NCBI RefSeq assembly: GCF_003403015.1
Contig: NZ_QURL01000012.1
Location: 1-54,772, forward strand
DNA length: 54,772 nt
Source of the DNA: Fulvimarina endophytica
Lineage (GTDB): Bacteria; Pseudomonadota; Alphaproteobacteria; Rhizobiales; Rhizobiaceae
Direction: 5' to 3'
The notes under the pieces are model-generated. The model made no database searches. It saw only the letters and a program-made list of their open reading frames with translations, and was not told the origin of the DNA. Of the stretch, positions 26,390 to 35,477 are shown one piece after another. Both the position numbers and the translations under genes were made by a program. Within the stretch, counting starts at the first letter, position 1; every line of letters begins with the position of its first letter.

Positions 26390-27154
26390 ATGAGCAATAC
26401 GACATCCGCCCCCCGTCTCGATGGCAAGATCGCCATGATCACCGGTGCCGCGAAGGGCATCGGCTTCGCCACCGCACAGAAGTTCGCGCGCGAGGGTGCC
26501 AAGCTCTCGATCTGCGACTATGACGAGGCTGCGCTGAAGGAAGCGTCGGAGATGTTGAAGACCTCCGGCGCAACGGTCGAAAGCTTCGTCTGCGACGTGC
26601 GCGAGGAGGCCGAGGTTAAGACGTTTTTCGACGAGACGATGAAGGCGTACGATCGGATCGACGTCCTCGTCGCCAATGCAGGCGTCATCCCCGAGGCAAC
26701 GATCGAACAGGCCTCCTCCGACCTATGGGACGATACCTTTGCCGTCGACGGAAAGGGCATGTTCCTTTGCGGCAAGTTCGCAGCCGAGATCATGACCAAG
26801 CAGGGTTCGGGCTCGATCGTCTTCCTGTCCTCCATCTCGGCCTATGGGGGCCAGGTCGGTCAGGCGGTCTACGGACCCGCGAAATACGTCGCAGCGGGTC
26901 TGACTAAGCACTTCGCAATAGACCTTGCGCCGAAGGGCGTGCGGGTCAATGCAGTCTCGCCGGGCACGATCGATACGCCTGCGGTCGACAAGCTGTCGGA
27001 TGACGGCATCAAGAAGGTCGTCGGCATGCATCCCATGGGCCGCATGGGCAGGCCGGAGGAGATCGCGAACGGGATCGCGTTCCTCGCCTCGGACGAGGCC
27101 TCGTTCATCACCGGAGCAGACCTGCCGATCGATGGCGGTTATCTCGCTCAGTGA
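26390..27154 (+). CDS. SDR-family oxidoreductase, FabG-like
   Basis: A 254-residue classical SDR. Cofactor loop ITGAAKGIG, Asp after the second strand (CDYDEAA) suggesting NAD preference, VANAG, catalytic Ser in FLSSISAYGG, YGPAK, and the C-terminal FITGADLPIDGGYLAQ. It is the second plus-strand SDR of the cluster and the third in all. Substrate unknown; glucose-1-dehydrogenase-type or cyclitol dehydrogenases are the nearest guess. It is separated from aroE-like by 156 bases and may have its own promoter. Confidence 0.9.
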   Translation: MSNTTSAPRLDGKIAMITGAAKGIGFATAQKFAREGAKLSICDYDEAALKEASEMLKTSGATVESFVCDVREEAEVKTFFDETMKAYDRIDVLVANAGVIPEATIEQASSDLWDDTFAVDGKGMFLCGKFAAEIMTKQGSGSIVFLSSISAYGGQVGQAVYGPAKYVAAGLTKHFAIDLAPKGVRVNAVSPGTIDTPAVDKLSDDGIKKVVGMHPMGRMGRPEEIANGIAFLASDEASFITGADLPIDGGYLAQ

Positions 27155-27299
27155 ACGTCGCAGACTGACCAGGATCAGCCGGTCGAGTATTCGGCGGCCT
27201 CGGCGTCTGCTGATCTCGGTCGGCCACGCAGTCGGACAGCCGATCCAGCCACGACGACTGCCCCGAACGCCTTCAGCCCCGGGCGATGCTTTCAAGAAA

Positions 27300-27359
27300 C
27301 GGACCGCCCTGTCGGGCATCGTCTCGAGACGATGCCCACGGGTTGGGCGAGGCGGTCCG
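27300..27359 (+). promoter_or_regulatory. Nested inverted repeat in MFS gene leader
   Basis: A 24-base perfect palindrome at 27314-27337 (arms GGGCATCGTCTC / GAGACGATGCCC) is enclosed by outer arms CGGACCGCC (27300-27308) and GGCGGTCCG (27351-27359). In RNA this forms a strong stem 39 bases before the MFS start. There is no T-tract, so it is not a plain intrinsic terminator. An operator, attenuator or mRNA-processing element between the SDR and transporter genes is more likely. Confidence 0.6.
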
Positions 27360-27397
27360 ACTTCGAACTTCCGATCTTCGCAAGGACGAGACAACCC

Positions 27398-28591
27398 ATG
27401 ACCCACGCCACAGCGACCTCGAATAGCCGCAGCGAGCCGAGCCTCGCGCTTGTCACCTTCTGTCTTGCCTGCGGTGGTTTCACGCTTGGTGCCGGCGAGT
27501 TTTCGGCGATGAGCCTTCTTCCGCATTATGCAGAAGGTCTCGGTGTCAGCGAGAGCGTCGCCGGTCACGCCGTCAGCGCCTATGCCGTCGGTGTGATGAT
27601 CGGCGCACCGCTGATTGCGGTCCTCGCGGCCCGCTGGCCGCGAAAATATACGCTGATCGGGCTCATGTTGGTGGTCGCCGCAGGCTACACCCTGTCGGCG
27701 TTCGCGCCCTCCATCCTCACTCTGGACGCTGCGCGTTTCCTCGCCGGATTGCCGCACGGTGCCTATTTCGGGATCGCGATTCTCTTTGCCGCCGACATTG
27801 CCGGTAAGGGCAAGCGCGCGCAGGCGACGAGCCACATCATGCTGGGCCTAGCCGTCGCGACCGTCGTCGGGGTCCCTGCGGTCAATGCTTTCGGACAGTC
27901 GCTCGGTTGGCGGCTCGGTTTTGCGATCGTCGCAGGTCTGGCGGCGCTCACCGCGCTCGGCATTTGGCTGACGGCGCCCTATGAGGGCCCAGATCCGAGC
28001 GCCCAGCCTTTGAAGCAGCTCCGCGCCCTCGCCAATCGTCAGGTGCTGCTCGTGCTGGCCATGGGCGCGATCGGTTACGGCGGCACTTTCGCGATCTACT
28101 CCTACTTCTCCGCAGCATTCCTCCAGACCGTCGATGAACCGCAATACTGGATCTCGATCGGCCTGGTGATCTATGGCCTCGGCGTCGTTGTCGGTAACTG
28201 GGTCGCGGGCAAACTCACGGGCGGACGCGTTCTCAAGTCCGCGGCGGCATTCCAAGCCGTTCTCGCGATCTCCGGACTGATCTACGCGGCCTCGATCGGC
28301 TCGATGTCCTTCATGTTCGCCGCAATGTTCTTGATCGGCCTCGGCGGCGGCCTCGTCGTGCCGCTCCAGACCAGGCTGATGGATGTCGCCGGCGAAGCGC
28401 AAACCATGGCGGCAGCCATGAACCACGCCGCCTTCAACGCCGCGAACGCGCTCGGGCCACTTCTCGCCGGCTTCGCGCTTTCCGCCGGCTTCGGCTGGGC
28501 CTGGACCGGCTATGTCGGCGTTGCGCTTTCGCTTGGCGGCCTCGCGATCTGGCTCGTCATCTTGGCGACATCGAAGCGATCCGCTCAATGA
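27398..28591 (+). CDS. MFS transporter, DHA1-like
   Basis: A 397-residue major-facilitator protein with about 12 membrane helices. The ATG at 27398 follows AAGGACGAG at a good distance; an upstream in-frame GTG/ATG is unlikely. Signatures include GAGEFSAMSLLPHYAEGLGV, VSAYAVGVMIGAPLIAVLAA, RWPRKYTLIGLM (the loop 2-3 basic motif) and LDAARFLAGLPHGAYFG. This is the AraJ/sugar-efflux-like DHA1 type, proton driven. It probably moves the substrate or product of the cluster, in an unknown direction. Confidence 0.9.
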   Translation: MTHATATSNSRSEPSLALVTFCLACGGFTLGAGEFSAMSLLPHYAEGLGVSESVAGHAVSAYAVGVMIGAPLIAVLAARWPRKYTLIGLMLVVAAGYTLSAFAPSILTLDAARFLAGLPHGAYFGIAILFAADIAGKGKRAQATSHIMLGLAVATVVGVPAVNAFGQSLGWRLGFAIVAGLAALTALGIWLTAPYEGPDPSAQPLKQLRALANRQVLLVLAMGAIGYGGTFAIYSYFSAAFLQTVDEPQYWISIGLVIYGLGVVVGNWVAGKLTGGRVLKSAAAFQAVLAISGLIYAASIGSMSFMFAAMFLIGLGGGLVVPLQTRLMDVAGEAQTMAAAMNHAAFNAANALGPLLAGFALSAGFGWAWTGYVGVALSLGGLAIWLVILATSKRSAQ

Positions 28592-28620
28592 GGGGTCTTA
28601 TCCATACTGCAAGGCATCGA

Positions 28621-28956
28621 ATGACAGATAGAGACCGACTTCTCGGCATCGCGGTTCTCATCGCGGCCTTCGGCTTCATCTGGTCGATCTACGCGTTCTT
28701 TGCGCCTTCGACCGGCGTGAACGGCACGGCCGGTCCGTTGCTCGCGGCGTTCGGGCATGTCGCGATCGCTCTCAGCACCCTCGCCGTCGCAGCAACGAAC
28801 GGCTGGTTCGGGCGGATCATCCTCGCATTGTTCGTCCTCGCCGCGCTGCTGACCGCACTGGCAGGCGTTCTGCTGTTGCAACCCGCGATCTGGCTCGCCG
28901 CGCTCATCGCCGGCATCCTGGTCGTCGTCGGCCAATCGATTGTAACCCGTCCATGA
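28621..28956 (+). CDS. Small membrane protein paired with PQQ dehydrogenase
   Basis: A 111-residue protein with four predicted membrane helices (LLGIAVLIAAFGFIWSIYAF, LLAAFGHVAIALSTLAVAA, IILALFVLAALLTALAGVLL, IWLAALIAGILVVVGQSI). An alternative ATG at 28588 overlaps the MFS stop and would add 11 residues. The end overlaps the PQQ dehydrogenase start by four bases. Membrane glucose/quinate dehydrogenases normally carry an N-terminal helical anchor of about this size in the same chain. Here this separate gene may do that job, docking the soluble enzyme and passing electrons to ubiquinone. That role is inferred. Confidence 0.7.
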   Translation: MTDRDRLLGIAVLIAAFGFIWSIYAFFAPSTGVNGTAGPLLAAFGHVAIALSTLAVAATNGWFGRIILALFVLAALLTALAGVLLLQPAIWLAALIAGILVVVGQSIVTRP

Positions 28957-30848
28957 TCCGCACGCTCGCCTTCATCACCTGTGTCGCCGGACTCGTCGCA
29001 ACGCCGCTTGCAGCCCAAGACAGATGGGACAGTTTTCACGGGCAGCTCTCGGCGCAGAAATACGCACCCGCCGAAGCAATCACGACGGAGAACGTCGGCG
29101 ATCTCGAACGCCAGTGGGAGGTGCATACCGGCGATCTCTCGGACGGCTCGGGCGACCTGCCGCCGACCGTCTGGTCCGCAACGCCGATCTACGCCAACGA
29201 GACGCTTTATTTCGGGACGCCCTTCTACCGCATCCTCGCGCTCGACCCGGAGACCGGCGCGGAGAAGTGGAGCTACGATTCGAAGTCCCGTCTCGAAGCG
29301 GTGACCCAGCCAGCCCTCAAGAATCGCGGTGTCGCCTATTGGGGGGCGTCCGACCCACAAGACGGTAAGGCCTGTCAGAAGCGGATCTATCTCGGCACCA
29401 TGACGGCGACGCTGCACGCCGTCGATGCCGATACTGGCAAACCATGCGCGGACTTCGGCCAAGGCGGCATCCTCGACGTCAACCAGTGGAACACGACCAA
29501 CGACCGCTGGCCGCTCTCGCTGCTGCAGCCGCCGACGGTGGTGGGCGATACACTGGTCCTCGGTTGGGCCGGCAAGGACTGGGCCTTCGCCGAAGCGCCT
29601 CCAGGGACTCTCTTCGGCATAGACGCGTGGACGGGCGAGCGGAAATGGACGGTCGAGTTCATTCCTGAAGACGTCCGTCAGCGCACCGGCACGGCCAATG
29701 TTTGGACCGCGATGAGCGCCGATCCGGACCTCGGCCTCGTCTACGTGCCGATCTCCTCGCCGAGCCCGAATTATTGGGGCGGAAACCGGACCGAGCCGAT
29801 CCCCATGGCGACGTCCGTCACGGCGGTCGACGTCGAGACCGGCGACATCGCCTGGTCGCGCCAGCTCGTCCGTCACGACATCTGGGACTACGACACCAAC
29901 GCCGCGCCGACGCTGATCGACATCGAGCGGAACGGCGAGACGGTCCCGGCGCTGGTCCAGACGACGAAGCAGGGCTTCCTCTACGTGCTCGACCGCCGCT
30001 CGGGCGAGCCGATTTTCGACTGGTCGGAAAAGAACGTCCCCTCCTCCGATGCGGACGGCGAAGTCGCATCGTCCACTCAGCCGTTTCCAGTCGCCCCACC
30101 GCCGACGAACGATCATGAGAACTGGCCGGGTGTCTGGTGGCTGGCCGACCTCGTCTCGTTCGGCGGCTGCTCGCGCCAGGCCGAAGAGTTGCGCTACGAA
30201 GGCCTGTTCACGCCCCCTTCGACCGAGGGCACCCTCGCCTACCCGGGAACGTCCGGCGGCATGCAGTGGGGCGGCGGCAGCTACGACCGGAAGACCGGTC
30301 TTTTCTACGTCAATGCCAGCCGCGTCGCGCAGATCTTCCAGCTGATCCCGCGCGAAGAGTACGAGAACATCGCGGGTGGCTCGGGCAACGAGGCCGGTTA
30401 CTATCCGCAGGAAGGCGCGCCGTACGGTGTCTATCTCACGGCGTTCGAGAACTGGGCCGGCATGCCGTGCTGGAAGCCGCCGTTCGGCACGATGAGCGCC
30501 TACGACATCGGCAAGGGTGAGAAGGTCTGGGAAGTGCCGTTCGGCCGCGTCCAACGCTACGGCTTCTATATGCCGTCGAGCTGGGGGACGCCGACGATCG
30601 GCGGCCCGGTCTCGACCGGCGGAGGCCTTATCTTCATCGGCGGCTCGATCGATGCCCGCGTCAGAGCGCTCGATGCGGCGAACGGCGAAGAACTCTGGAA
30701 CGACCCGGTGATGGCGCCCTCGGTCTCGAACCCGGCCGTCTTCGAACACAAGGGTCGCGAGTGGATCGTCTTCGTCGCGGGTGGCAACTCGATCCTGAAG
30801 CCGCAGGTCGGCGACCAGATCGTGGCGTACGCATTGCCGGAGGAATGA
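28953..30848 (+). CDS. PQQ-dependent dehydrogenase, glucose/quinate type
   Basis: A 631-residue periplasmic quinoprotein with a Sec signal (RTLAFITCVAGLVATPLAAQ) followed by an eight-bladed propeller. Family features are WDSFHGQLSAQKYAP near the start, FGTPFYRILALDPETG, the active-site segment RHDIWDYDTNAAPTLIDI, TTKQGFLYVLDRRSGEPIFD with the PQQ-contacting Lys, GTSGGMQWGGGSYD, and a closing GGNSILKPQVGDQIVAYALP. It matches the glucose/quinate/shikimate membrane family but lacks the N-terminal membrane anchor. It would oxidise a polyol or sugar in the periplasm with ubiquinone as acceptor. No PQQ synthesis genes occur in the window. Confidence 0.9.
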   Translation: MIRTLAFITCVAGLVATPLAAQDRWDSFHGQLSAQKYAPAEAITTENVGDLERQWEVHTGDLSDGSGDLPPTVWSATPIYANETLYFGTPFYRILALDPETGAEKWSYDSKSRLEAVTQPALKNRGVAYWGASDPQDGKACQKRIYLGTMTATLHAVDADTGKPCADFGQGGILDVNQWNTTNDRWPLSLLQPPTVVGDTLVLGWAGKDWAFAEAPPGTLFGIDAWTGERKWTVEFIPEDVRQRTGTANVWTAMSADPDLGLVYVPISSPSPNYWGGNRTEPIPMATSVTAVDVETGDIAWSRQLVRHDIWDYDTNAAPTLIDIERNGETVPALVQTTKQGFLYVLDRRSGEPIFDWSEKNVPSSDADGEVASSTQPFPVAPPPTNDHENWPGVWWLADLVSFGGCSRQAEELRYEGLFTPPSTEGTLAYPGTSGGMQWGGGSYDRKTGLFYVNASRVAQIFQLIPREEYENIAGGSGNEAGYYPQEGAPYGVYLTAFENWAGMPCWKPPFGTMSAYDIGKGEKVWEVPFGRVQRYGFYMPSSWGTPTIGGPVSTGGGLIFIGGSIDARVRALDAANGEELWNDPVMAPSVSNPAVFEHKGREWIVFVAGGNSILKPQVGDQIVAYALPEE

Positions 30849-31083
30849 CTTGGTTCCAGAGCGCCGCGGGCGAGCGTTTCCTTCGCAGACGGCACCTGAT
30901 AACAAATAATGATTGATCCAATGCGTTCGGAATGTCCGCGATGGGCACGACGCACGAACTGTGCAGAGAGACGGTCGCGTCTCCTTGCCCGCGAACAATA
31001 CCCAGAATACTATCCGATCACACGATCGGAACGGCCGCTGCGATACATCCGCAACAGCCGTCCTACCCTTATGACGATCGGTC

Positions 31084-31716
31084 TTACACCTCAGTCCCTT
31101 CGGCGAGCGTCAACGCGTCTTCGATATCGACGCCGAGGTAGCGAACGGTGCTCTCGATCTTCGTATGACCGAGAAGGATCTGAACCGCTCGCAGATTACC
31201 GGTCGCTTTGTAGATGATCGACGCTTTCGTCCGACGAAGCGAATGCGTACCATAGTCCTCCTGCCGGAGACCGATCGCTGTTACCCACTCGTCAACCAGA
31301 CGGGCATACTGTCTGGTGCTGATGTGATCCGTCCGATCGATCCGGCTGGGAAAGGCGTAGTCGTCGATCGTCCCGCCTCGAAGTTCCAGCCAAATCAGAA
31401 GGCTCGACCGGGCAGGTTCGAGCAGTTCGAACTGAACCGGCCGTTTTGTCTTCTGCTGTACGACGATTGCTCGCGTTCGAATTCTCCCACCCGACGTCAG
31501 ATCGCCGATCTTGATCTTCACGACATCGCAGCCTCGAAGTTTGCTGTCGATCGCGAGATCGAACAGCGCTCGGTCTCGAATCCGTCCTTCGCGATCGAGC
31601 CAGAAGCGGATCCCCCACACCTGCTGCGGCTTCAGGGCTCGTTTCGCGCCAACTGTTCGGCTTGCGTTCCATGCTCGACGAGCTTTACCCGCCGGATCAT
31701 ACTCCGGATATCCCAT
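31084..31716 (-). CDS. Short tyrosine recombinase
   Basis: A 210-residue tyrosine recombinase consisting mainly of the catalytic domain. The ATG at 31716 follows GGAGAAGGACG. The catalytic residues are Arg in DSKLRGCDV, Lys in the beta-hairpin region (VQQKTKRP), HSLRR, LGHTKIEST and Tyr in VRYLGVD. A full N-terminal core-binding domain is missing; this small class is common on alphaproteobacterial plasmids and may resolve multimers or invert/integrate local cassettes. It lies between the cargo cluster and IetAS, a likely module boundary. An inverted repeat CCGATC-ACAC-GATCGG at 31014-31029 is just past its stop. Confidence 0.85.
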   Translation of the reverse strand: MGYPEYDPAGKARRAWNASRTVGAKRALKPQQVWGIRFWLDREGRIRDRALFDLAIDSKLRGCDVVKIKIGDLTSGGRIRTRAIVVQQKTKRPVQFELLEPARSSLLIWLELRGGTIDDYAFPSRIDRTDHISTRQYARLVDEWVTAIGLRQEDYGTHSLRRTKASIIYKATGNLRAVQILLGHTKIESTVRYLGVDIEDALTLAEGTEV

Positions 31717-32023
31717 CGTCCTTCTCCATCGGCCGGAATGGCCGAAAGAGAAGATCGAGAGTTTTGCCCAACGATCGAAGGGCCGTAAGCGGACCGGCAG
31801 GTTCGGGCACGGCGAACCGGTGAAGCGGACATTGATCCGCACGTAAACGATTAAACGTCGATGCCCAAGTTCCAGGGACGTTTTGCTCTAGAGATGATCG
31901 GCAAGCGTAATACATTGCAATTGGCTTGTGTCGGGCGGAAAAACTTGGGCCGAATGCGCGCGCGAAATCTAGTTCATTAACAGTTTCTCGACTATGATCC
32001 CAAGGTCGGAGAATGGGTATCAA

Positions 32024-33106
32024 ATGGCGTCCGCTCAACAACTCATCGGGCTCGTCAAAAGCCACGCAGAAGGGAACGCTGATCGTTTTTACGATCTGGC
32101 GATGCAACTTTCTGCGGCCGAAGAGCAAAAGGGGCACACCCGGCTGGCCGAACAGTTGCGACAATGGGCCGAAGCAGCGCAAAAGCCGCCAGCGAAACGA
32201 AGCCCCATAGTTACGCCGATTGCAGCACCCCGAGGCGATCTGGCGGAGTTCCTTGCCGCGTCCTATCCGTCCAAGCGCCTCGTCGATGTCATTTTGCCAG
32301 ACAGGATCGAGAGCGAACTCGCGCATCTCGTTGTCGAGACGCGCATGCGTGAAAAGCTTGAGGCAAAAGGGTTGAAGCCACGGCGGCGCGTTCTCCTCTC
32401 CGGTCCTCCCGGAACCGGCAAAACCCTAAGTGCGTCAGCGCTCGCCGGCGAGCTGCAGTACCCCCTCTTTTCGGTCATGCTCCACGGGCTGATCACGAAG
32501 TTCATGGGTGAAACAGCTCAGAAGCTGAAGATGATCTTCGATGCCGTCAAGACGACGCGCGGCATCTATCTCTTCGACGAAATCGACGCTTTGGCCGCGG
32601 CACGGGGCGGTGAGAACGACGTCGGCGAGGCCCGGCGGGTTCTGAACTCATTCCTGCAGTTCTTGGATGAGGATACCGGGCCTTCCATCGTCATTGCCAC
32701 CACAAACCTGCCGGAAATTCTTGACCGCGCGGTGCTGCGCCGCTTCGATCTCGTGTTGCCTTATGTGATGCCCGATGGCCCGGCCATCCGGCAGGCTCTC
32801 GAACGCCGCCTGATCGGATTCTCGCTGGCTCGGATGGGTTGGAAGCGGGTGACGGATGCCGCCACGGGCCTATCGACGGCCGATGTCGTGGCGGCGGCGG
32901 AAGATGCCGCCCGACGTGCTGTGCTGAACGACACCGACAAAATTGCGACACAGGATTTGCTTGATGCCCTCGAACGCCGACGGTCGCTCCAAGAACTAGG
33001 GACCGATAACAATGGCACGAGACCTTCGACACTTCCACCTTCGCAGTCTCGGACAGCCGCGCCCGTTCAAGGCAAAGGGCGGGGGCGGGTCCAAAAGACC
33101 AGGTGA
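32024..33106 (+). CDS. ietA: IetA-like AAA ATPase
   Basis: A 360-residue AAA+ ATPase. A GGAGAATGGG region lies before the ATG at 32024; an ATG ten codons upstream is possible. An N-terminal helical region precedes the ATPase core: Walker A GPPGTGKT at 127-134, Walker B IYLFDEID at 181-188, sensor IATTN near 225 and Arg pair RAVLRRFD near 236-242. The gene overlaps the downstream subtilase by 95 bases. ATPase plus subtilase pairs are known as IetAS: described on Agrobacterium Ti plasmids as a stability and incompatibility pair in which the ATPase restrains the protease, and later counted among anti-phage systems. Confidence 0.85.
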   Translation: MASAQQLIGLVKSHAEGNADRFYDLAMQLSAAEEQKGHTRLAEQLRQWAEAAQKPPAKRSPIVTPIAAPRGDLAEFLAASYPSKRLVDVILPDRIESELAHLVVETRMREKLEAKGLKPRRRVLLSGPPGTGKTLSASALAGELQYPLFSVMLHGLITKFMGETAQKLKMIFDAVKTTRGIYLFDEIDALAAARGGENDVGEARRVLNSFLQFLDEDTGPSIVIATTNLPEILDRAVLRRFDLVLPYVMPDGPAIRQALERRLIGFSLARMGWKRVTDAATGLSTADVVAAAEDAARRAVLNDTDKIATQDLLDALERRRSLQELGTDNNGTRPSTLPPSQSRTAAPVQGKGRGRVQKTR

Positions 33107-35477
33107 TGTCCCCAGTCGTGCCGCGCACGCCCAAGCGCTGCTTCAGGCCATCGATGCGCTGCCGAATATTCCAGTTGCTGAGCTTCCCGGCGTCTATCTG
33201 GAAGTACGCTCGCGTGTCGACGAGCGCCTGAAAAAGGATAGCCTCGACGCTAGTGGCCTGACGCTCCTTCGCGTCGCCGAGGCCCTTGATCCCGGCGGAG
33301 CCCAGGAGCGTGCGACGGTCTTTGCGACAGCCAAAGGTGTTGAGAACCTGCGCAAGAAGGTCGAGCAGTTTCGGACTGAAGACACGCCTGATCGCGAGAA
33401 AGATGGTGAAATCGTCCCGGGGCGTCCGAAGAACGCGGACCTGGTGCAAAGCGTTGCTGCCATCACGGAAGCGGGATTGCGTGCCCTCTGGCGCAGCCCT
33501 CCAGGCAAATTTCCCGGAGCGGATATTGCGACTGTCTGGGAGGTTTGGCTTGAGCCTCAAATGACCGAAGCCTTCGTCGCGGCCGCACCAAACTACGGCG
33601 TCACCGTGGGAGCGGATCGGCTGGAGTTTCCCGAAGATACCGTTGTGGTCGTACAGGCCGATCGCAATCAGCTCGCTCAGGCCGTCCGCCGACTGGGCGG
33701 CGTGCGCGCCCTTGCCGCTCCGACCATCACAGCGGATTTCTTCGACGGCTTGCCAGTGGCCGAACAGGCGCAGTGGGTCGACGAACTCGCGGGTCGTACG
33801 ACCTATACCGACAATCCCGATCCTGGCTACGTTACGCTTTTGGATACCGGTGTCAGTCGCGCGCATCCTCTCATTCAGCCGGCGCTCAGCATGGATGACC
33901 GACATGCCGCCAACCCGGCCTGGGGATTGGAGGACGTGAAGGGCCATGGCACGGAGATGGGGGGGCTGGCGCTCTTTGGCGATCTGACGCCTAAACTGCA
34001 CCAGGCGAACCCGGTTTCAGTCGTGAACCGTCTGGAATCCGTAAAGCTGCTGCCTGATGCAGGGGTGAACCCGCATCATCTCCTCGGCGCGGTGACAAGA
34101 CAGGCGATAAATGCGGTCGAACTGGTCGGCCCTCGACGCCGTACTTTCACAATGACGACGACGACGGGTGAAGACACGCCGCATGACGGCGCGCCGACCT
34201 CCTGGTCGACGGAGGTCGATCAGCTGGCGGCTGGCGTGTCAGGAGAGATCCGACAGCGGCGTCTGGTGCTAGTTTCGGCGGGGAATACTGACAACTTCAC
34301 CTTTGGCGTAGGAAGTTATCTTGATCGATGCGATCACGAGGACAACGAGATTGAGTCGCCGGCCCAGGCTTGGAACGCGCTGTCTGTCGGCGCCTATACC
34401 GAGAAGAACGTTCTGCCAGACGGCGAACCGGCGCAAGCTCTCGCACCGTTCGGAGATCTTTCGCCGGCGTCGCGAACCGCGTCGTGGTCCTCCCATTGGC
34501 CCATCAAGCCGGATGTTGTCCTCGAGGGTGGCAACTGGGCGCTAAGTGCCATGCCTCCGCCAATGCGGCACGGATGGTTATCACTCCTTTCAACGCACCA
34601 CAATTATCCGGTCCGATCCTTCACATTCACCTTCGACACCAGCGCGGCGACAGCGCTTGCAGCGAAGGACGTAACGGAACTCTGGTCGGACTATCCGACA
34701 CTTTGGCCCGAGACAGTCCGTGGTCTCTATGTGTCTTCAGCGCGGTGGACGCAGCAGATGCGCGCACATCTGCCTGCCCAGCCGAACAAAGGTCACTACA
34801 CGCCCCTTTTTCAGCGCTATGGTTATGGTGTGCCGGACATGGCCCGTGCCCGCCGCAGCGCGTCGAACGCGCTGACCCTCATCGTCGAAGACACGATTAC
34901 GCCTTACGGAATTTCTGAGAAGACCGGCGGTGATGTCCACAATGAAATGAAGCTGTTCGCCCTTCCCTGGCCCGTTGAGGCTTTGCGCGCGCTCGGCGAT
35001 GCCGATGTGATCTTGCGGGTGGCACTCAGCAGCTTTATCGCTCCGAACCCGTCCGAAGCCTCGCGCGGCGTTCGGTATCGCTACGCGTCCCACAACTTAC
35101 GTTTCCAACTCAATCGCGCTGGCGAGAACGAAGCCCAATTCCTGGCTCGGATCAACAAGGCGGCCGAACAACCCGATGGTCCTGCAAACGACGAGGATGA
35201 TCTTTGGGACTTCGGTAGCAATCGGCGCCATGTCGGCTCCCTCCATATAGATCAGCTGACATGTAAGGCTTCAGATCTGGCGCGGCGCAACTTGCTGGCT
35301 GTTCACCCCGTCACCGGATGGTGGAAGTCGAAAAAGCTTCTGAACCAAGGATTGCCATCTGTGCGCTATGCGCTGATTGTCGAGATCGATGCGGAAGAGT
35401 TAGACACTGAGCTCTATGCCGAGGTTCAAGTAGCTGTCGACGCCTTGATTGACGCTCAAGCGGTTGTGCAAGTTTGA
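33012..35477 (+). CDS. ietS: IetS-like subtilisin (S8) protease
   Basis: An 821-residue subtilase. The N-terminal 250 residues are family-specific and partly helical. The catalytic triad is complete: Asp278 in LLDTGVSRAHP, His312 in GHGTEMGG and Ser544 in FDTSAATALAA, with the oxyanion Asn in VSAGNT. The usual GTS around the Ser reads DTS, as in other plasmid-borne members. No signal peptide is visible, so it acts inside the cell, in keeping with a toxic effector held in check by the ATPase. The overlap with ietA suggests coupled translation. The C-terminal 200 residues are a beta-rich domain of unknown role. Confidence 0.87.
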   Translation: MARDLRHFHLRSLGQPRPFKAKGGGGSKRPGDVPSRAAHAQALLQAIDALPNIPVAELPGVYLEVRSRVDERLKKDSLDASGLTLLRVAEALDPGGAQERATVFATAKGVENLRKKVEQFRTEDTPDREKDGEIVPGRPKNADLVQSVAAITEAGLRALWRSPPGKFPGADIATVWEVWLEPQMTEAFVAAAPNYGVTVGADRLEFPEDTVVVVQADRNQLAQAVRRLGGVRALAAPTITADFFDGLPVAEQAQWVDELAGRTTYTDNPDPGYVTLLDTGVSRAHPLIQPALSMDDRHAANPAWGLEDVKGHGTEMGGLALFGDLTPKLHQANPVSVVNRLESVKLLPDAGVNPHHLLGAVTRQAINAVELVGPRRRTFTMTTTTGEDTPHDGAPTSWSTEVDQLAAGVSGEIRQRRLVLVSAGNTDNFTFGVGSYLDRCDHEDNEIESPAQAWNALSVGAYTEKNVLPDGEPAQALAPFGDLSPASRTASWSSHWPIKPDVVLEGGNWALSAMPPPMRHGWLSLLSTHHNYPVRSFTFTFDTSAATALAAKDVTELWSDYPTLWPETVRGLYVSSARWTQQMRAHLPAQPNKGHYTPLFQRYGYGVPDMARARRSASNALTLIVEDTITPYGISEKTGGDVHNEMKLFALPWPVEALRALGDADVILRVALSSFIAPNPSEASRGVRYRYASHNLRFQLNRAGENEAQFLARINKAAEQPDGPANDEDDLWDFGSNRRHVGSLHIDQLTCKASDLARRNLLAVHPVTGWWKSKKLLNQGLPSVRYALIVEIDAEELDTELYAEVQVAVDALIDAQAVVQV

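Noticed and set aside
28689..30998. 769-codon open frame on the minus strand
   Set aside because: It is fully antisense to the PQQ dehydrogenase, arginine-rich and without family motifs; a high-GC shadow frame.
31014..31029. CCGATC-ACAC-GATCGG as the recombinase attachment core
   Set aside because: Attractive position next to the recombinase gene, but no second copy or tRNA end is visible in the window, so an att site is not supported.
32691..34001. 436-codon minus-strand frame
   Set aside because: Antisense to the ietA/ietS overlap region; no recognisable domain.
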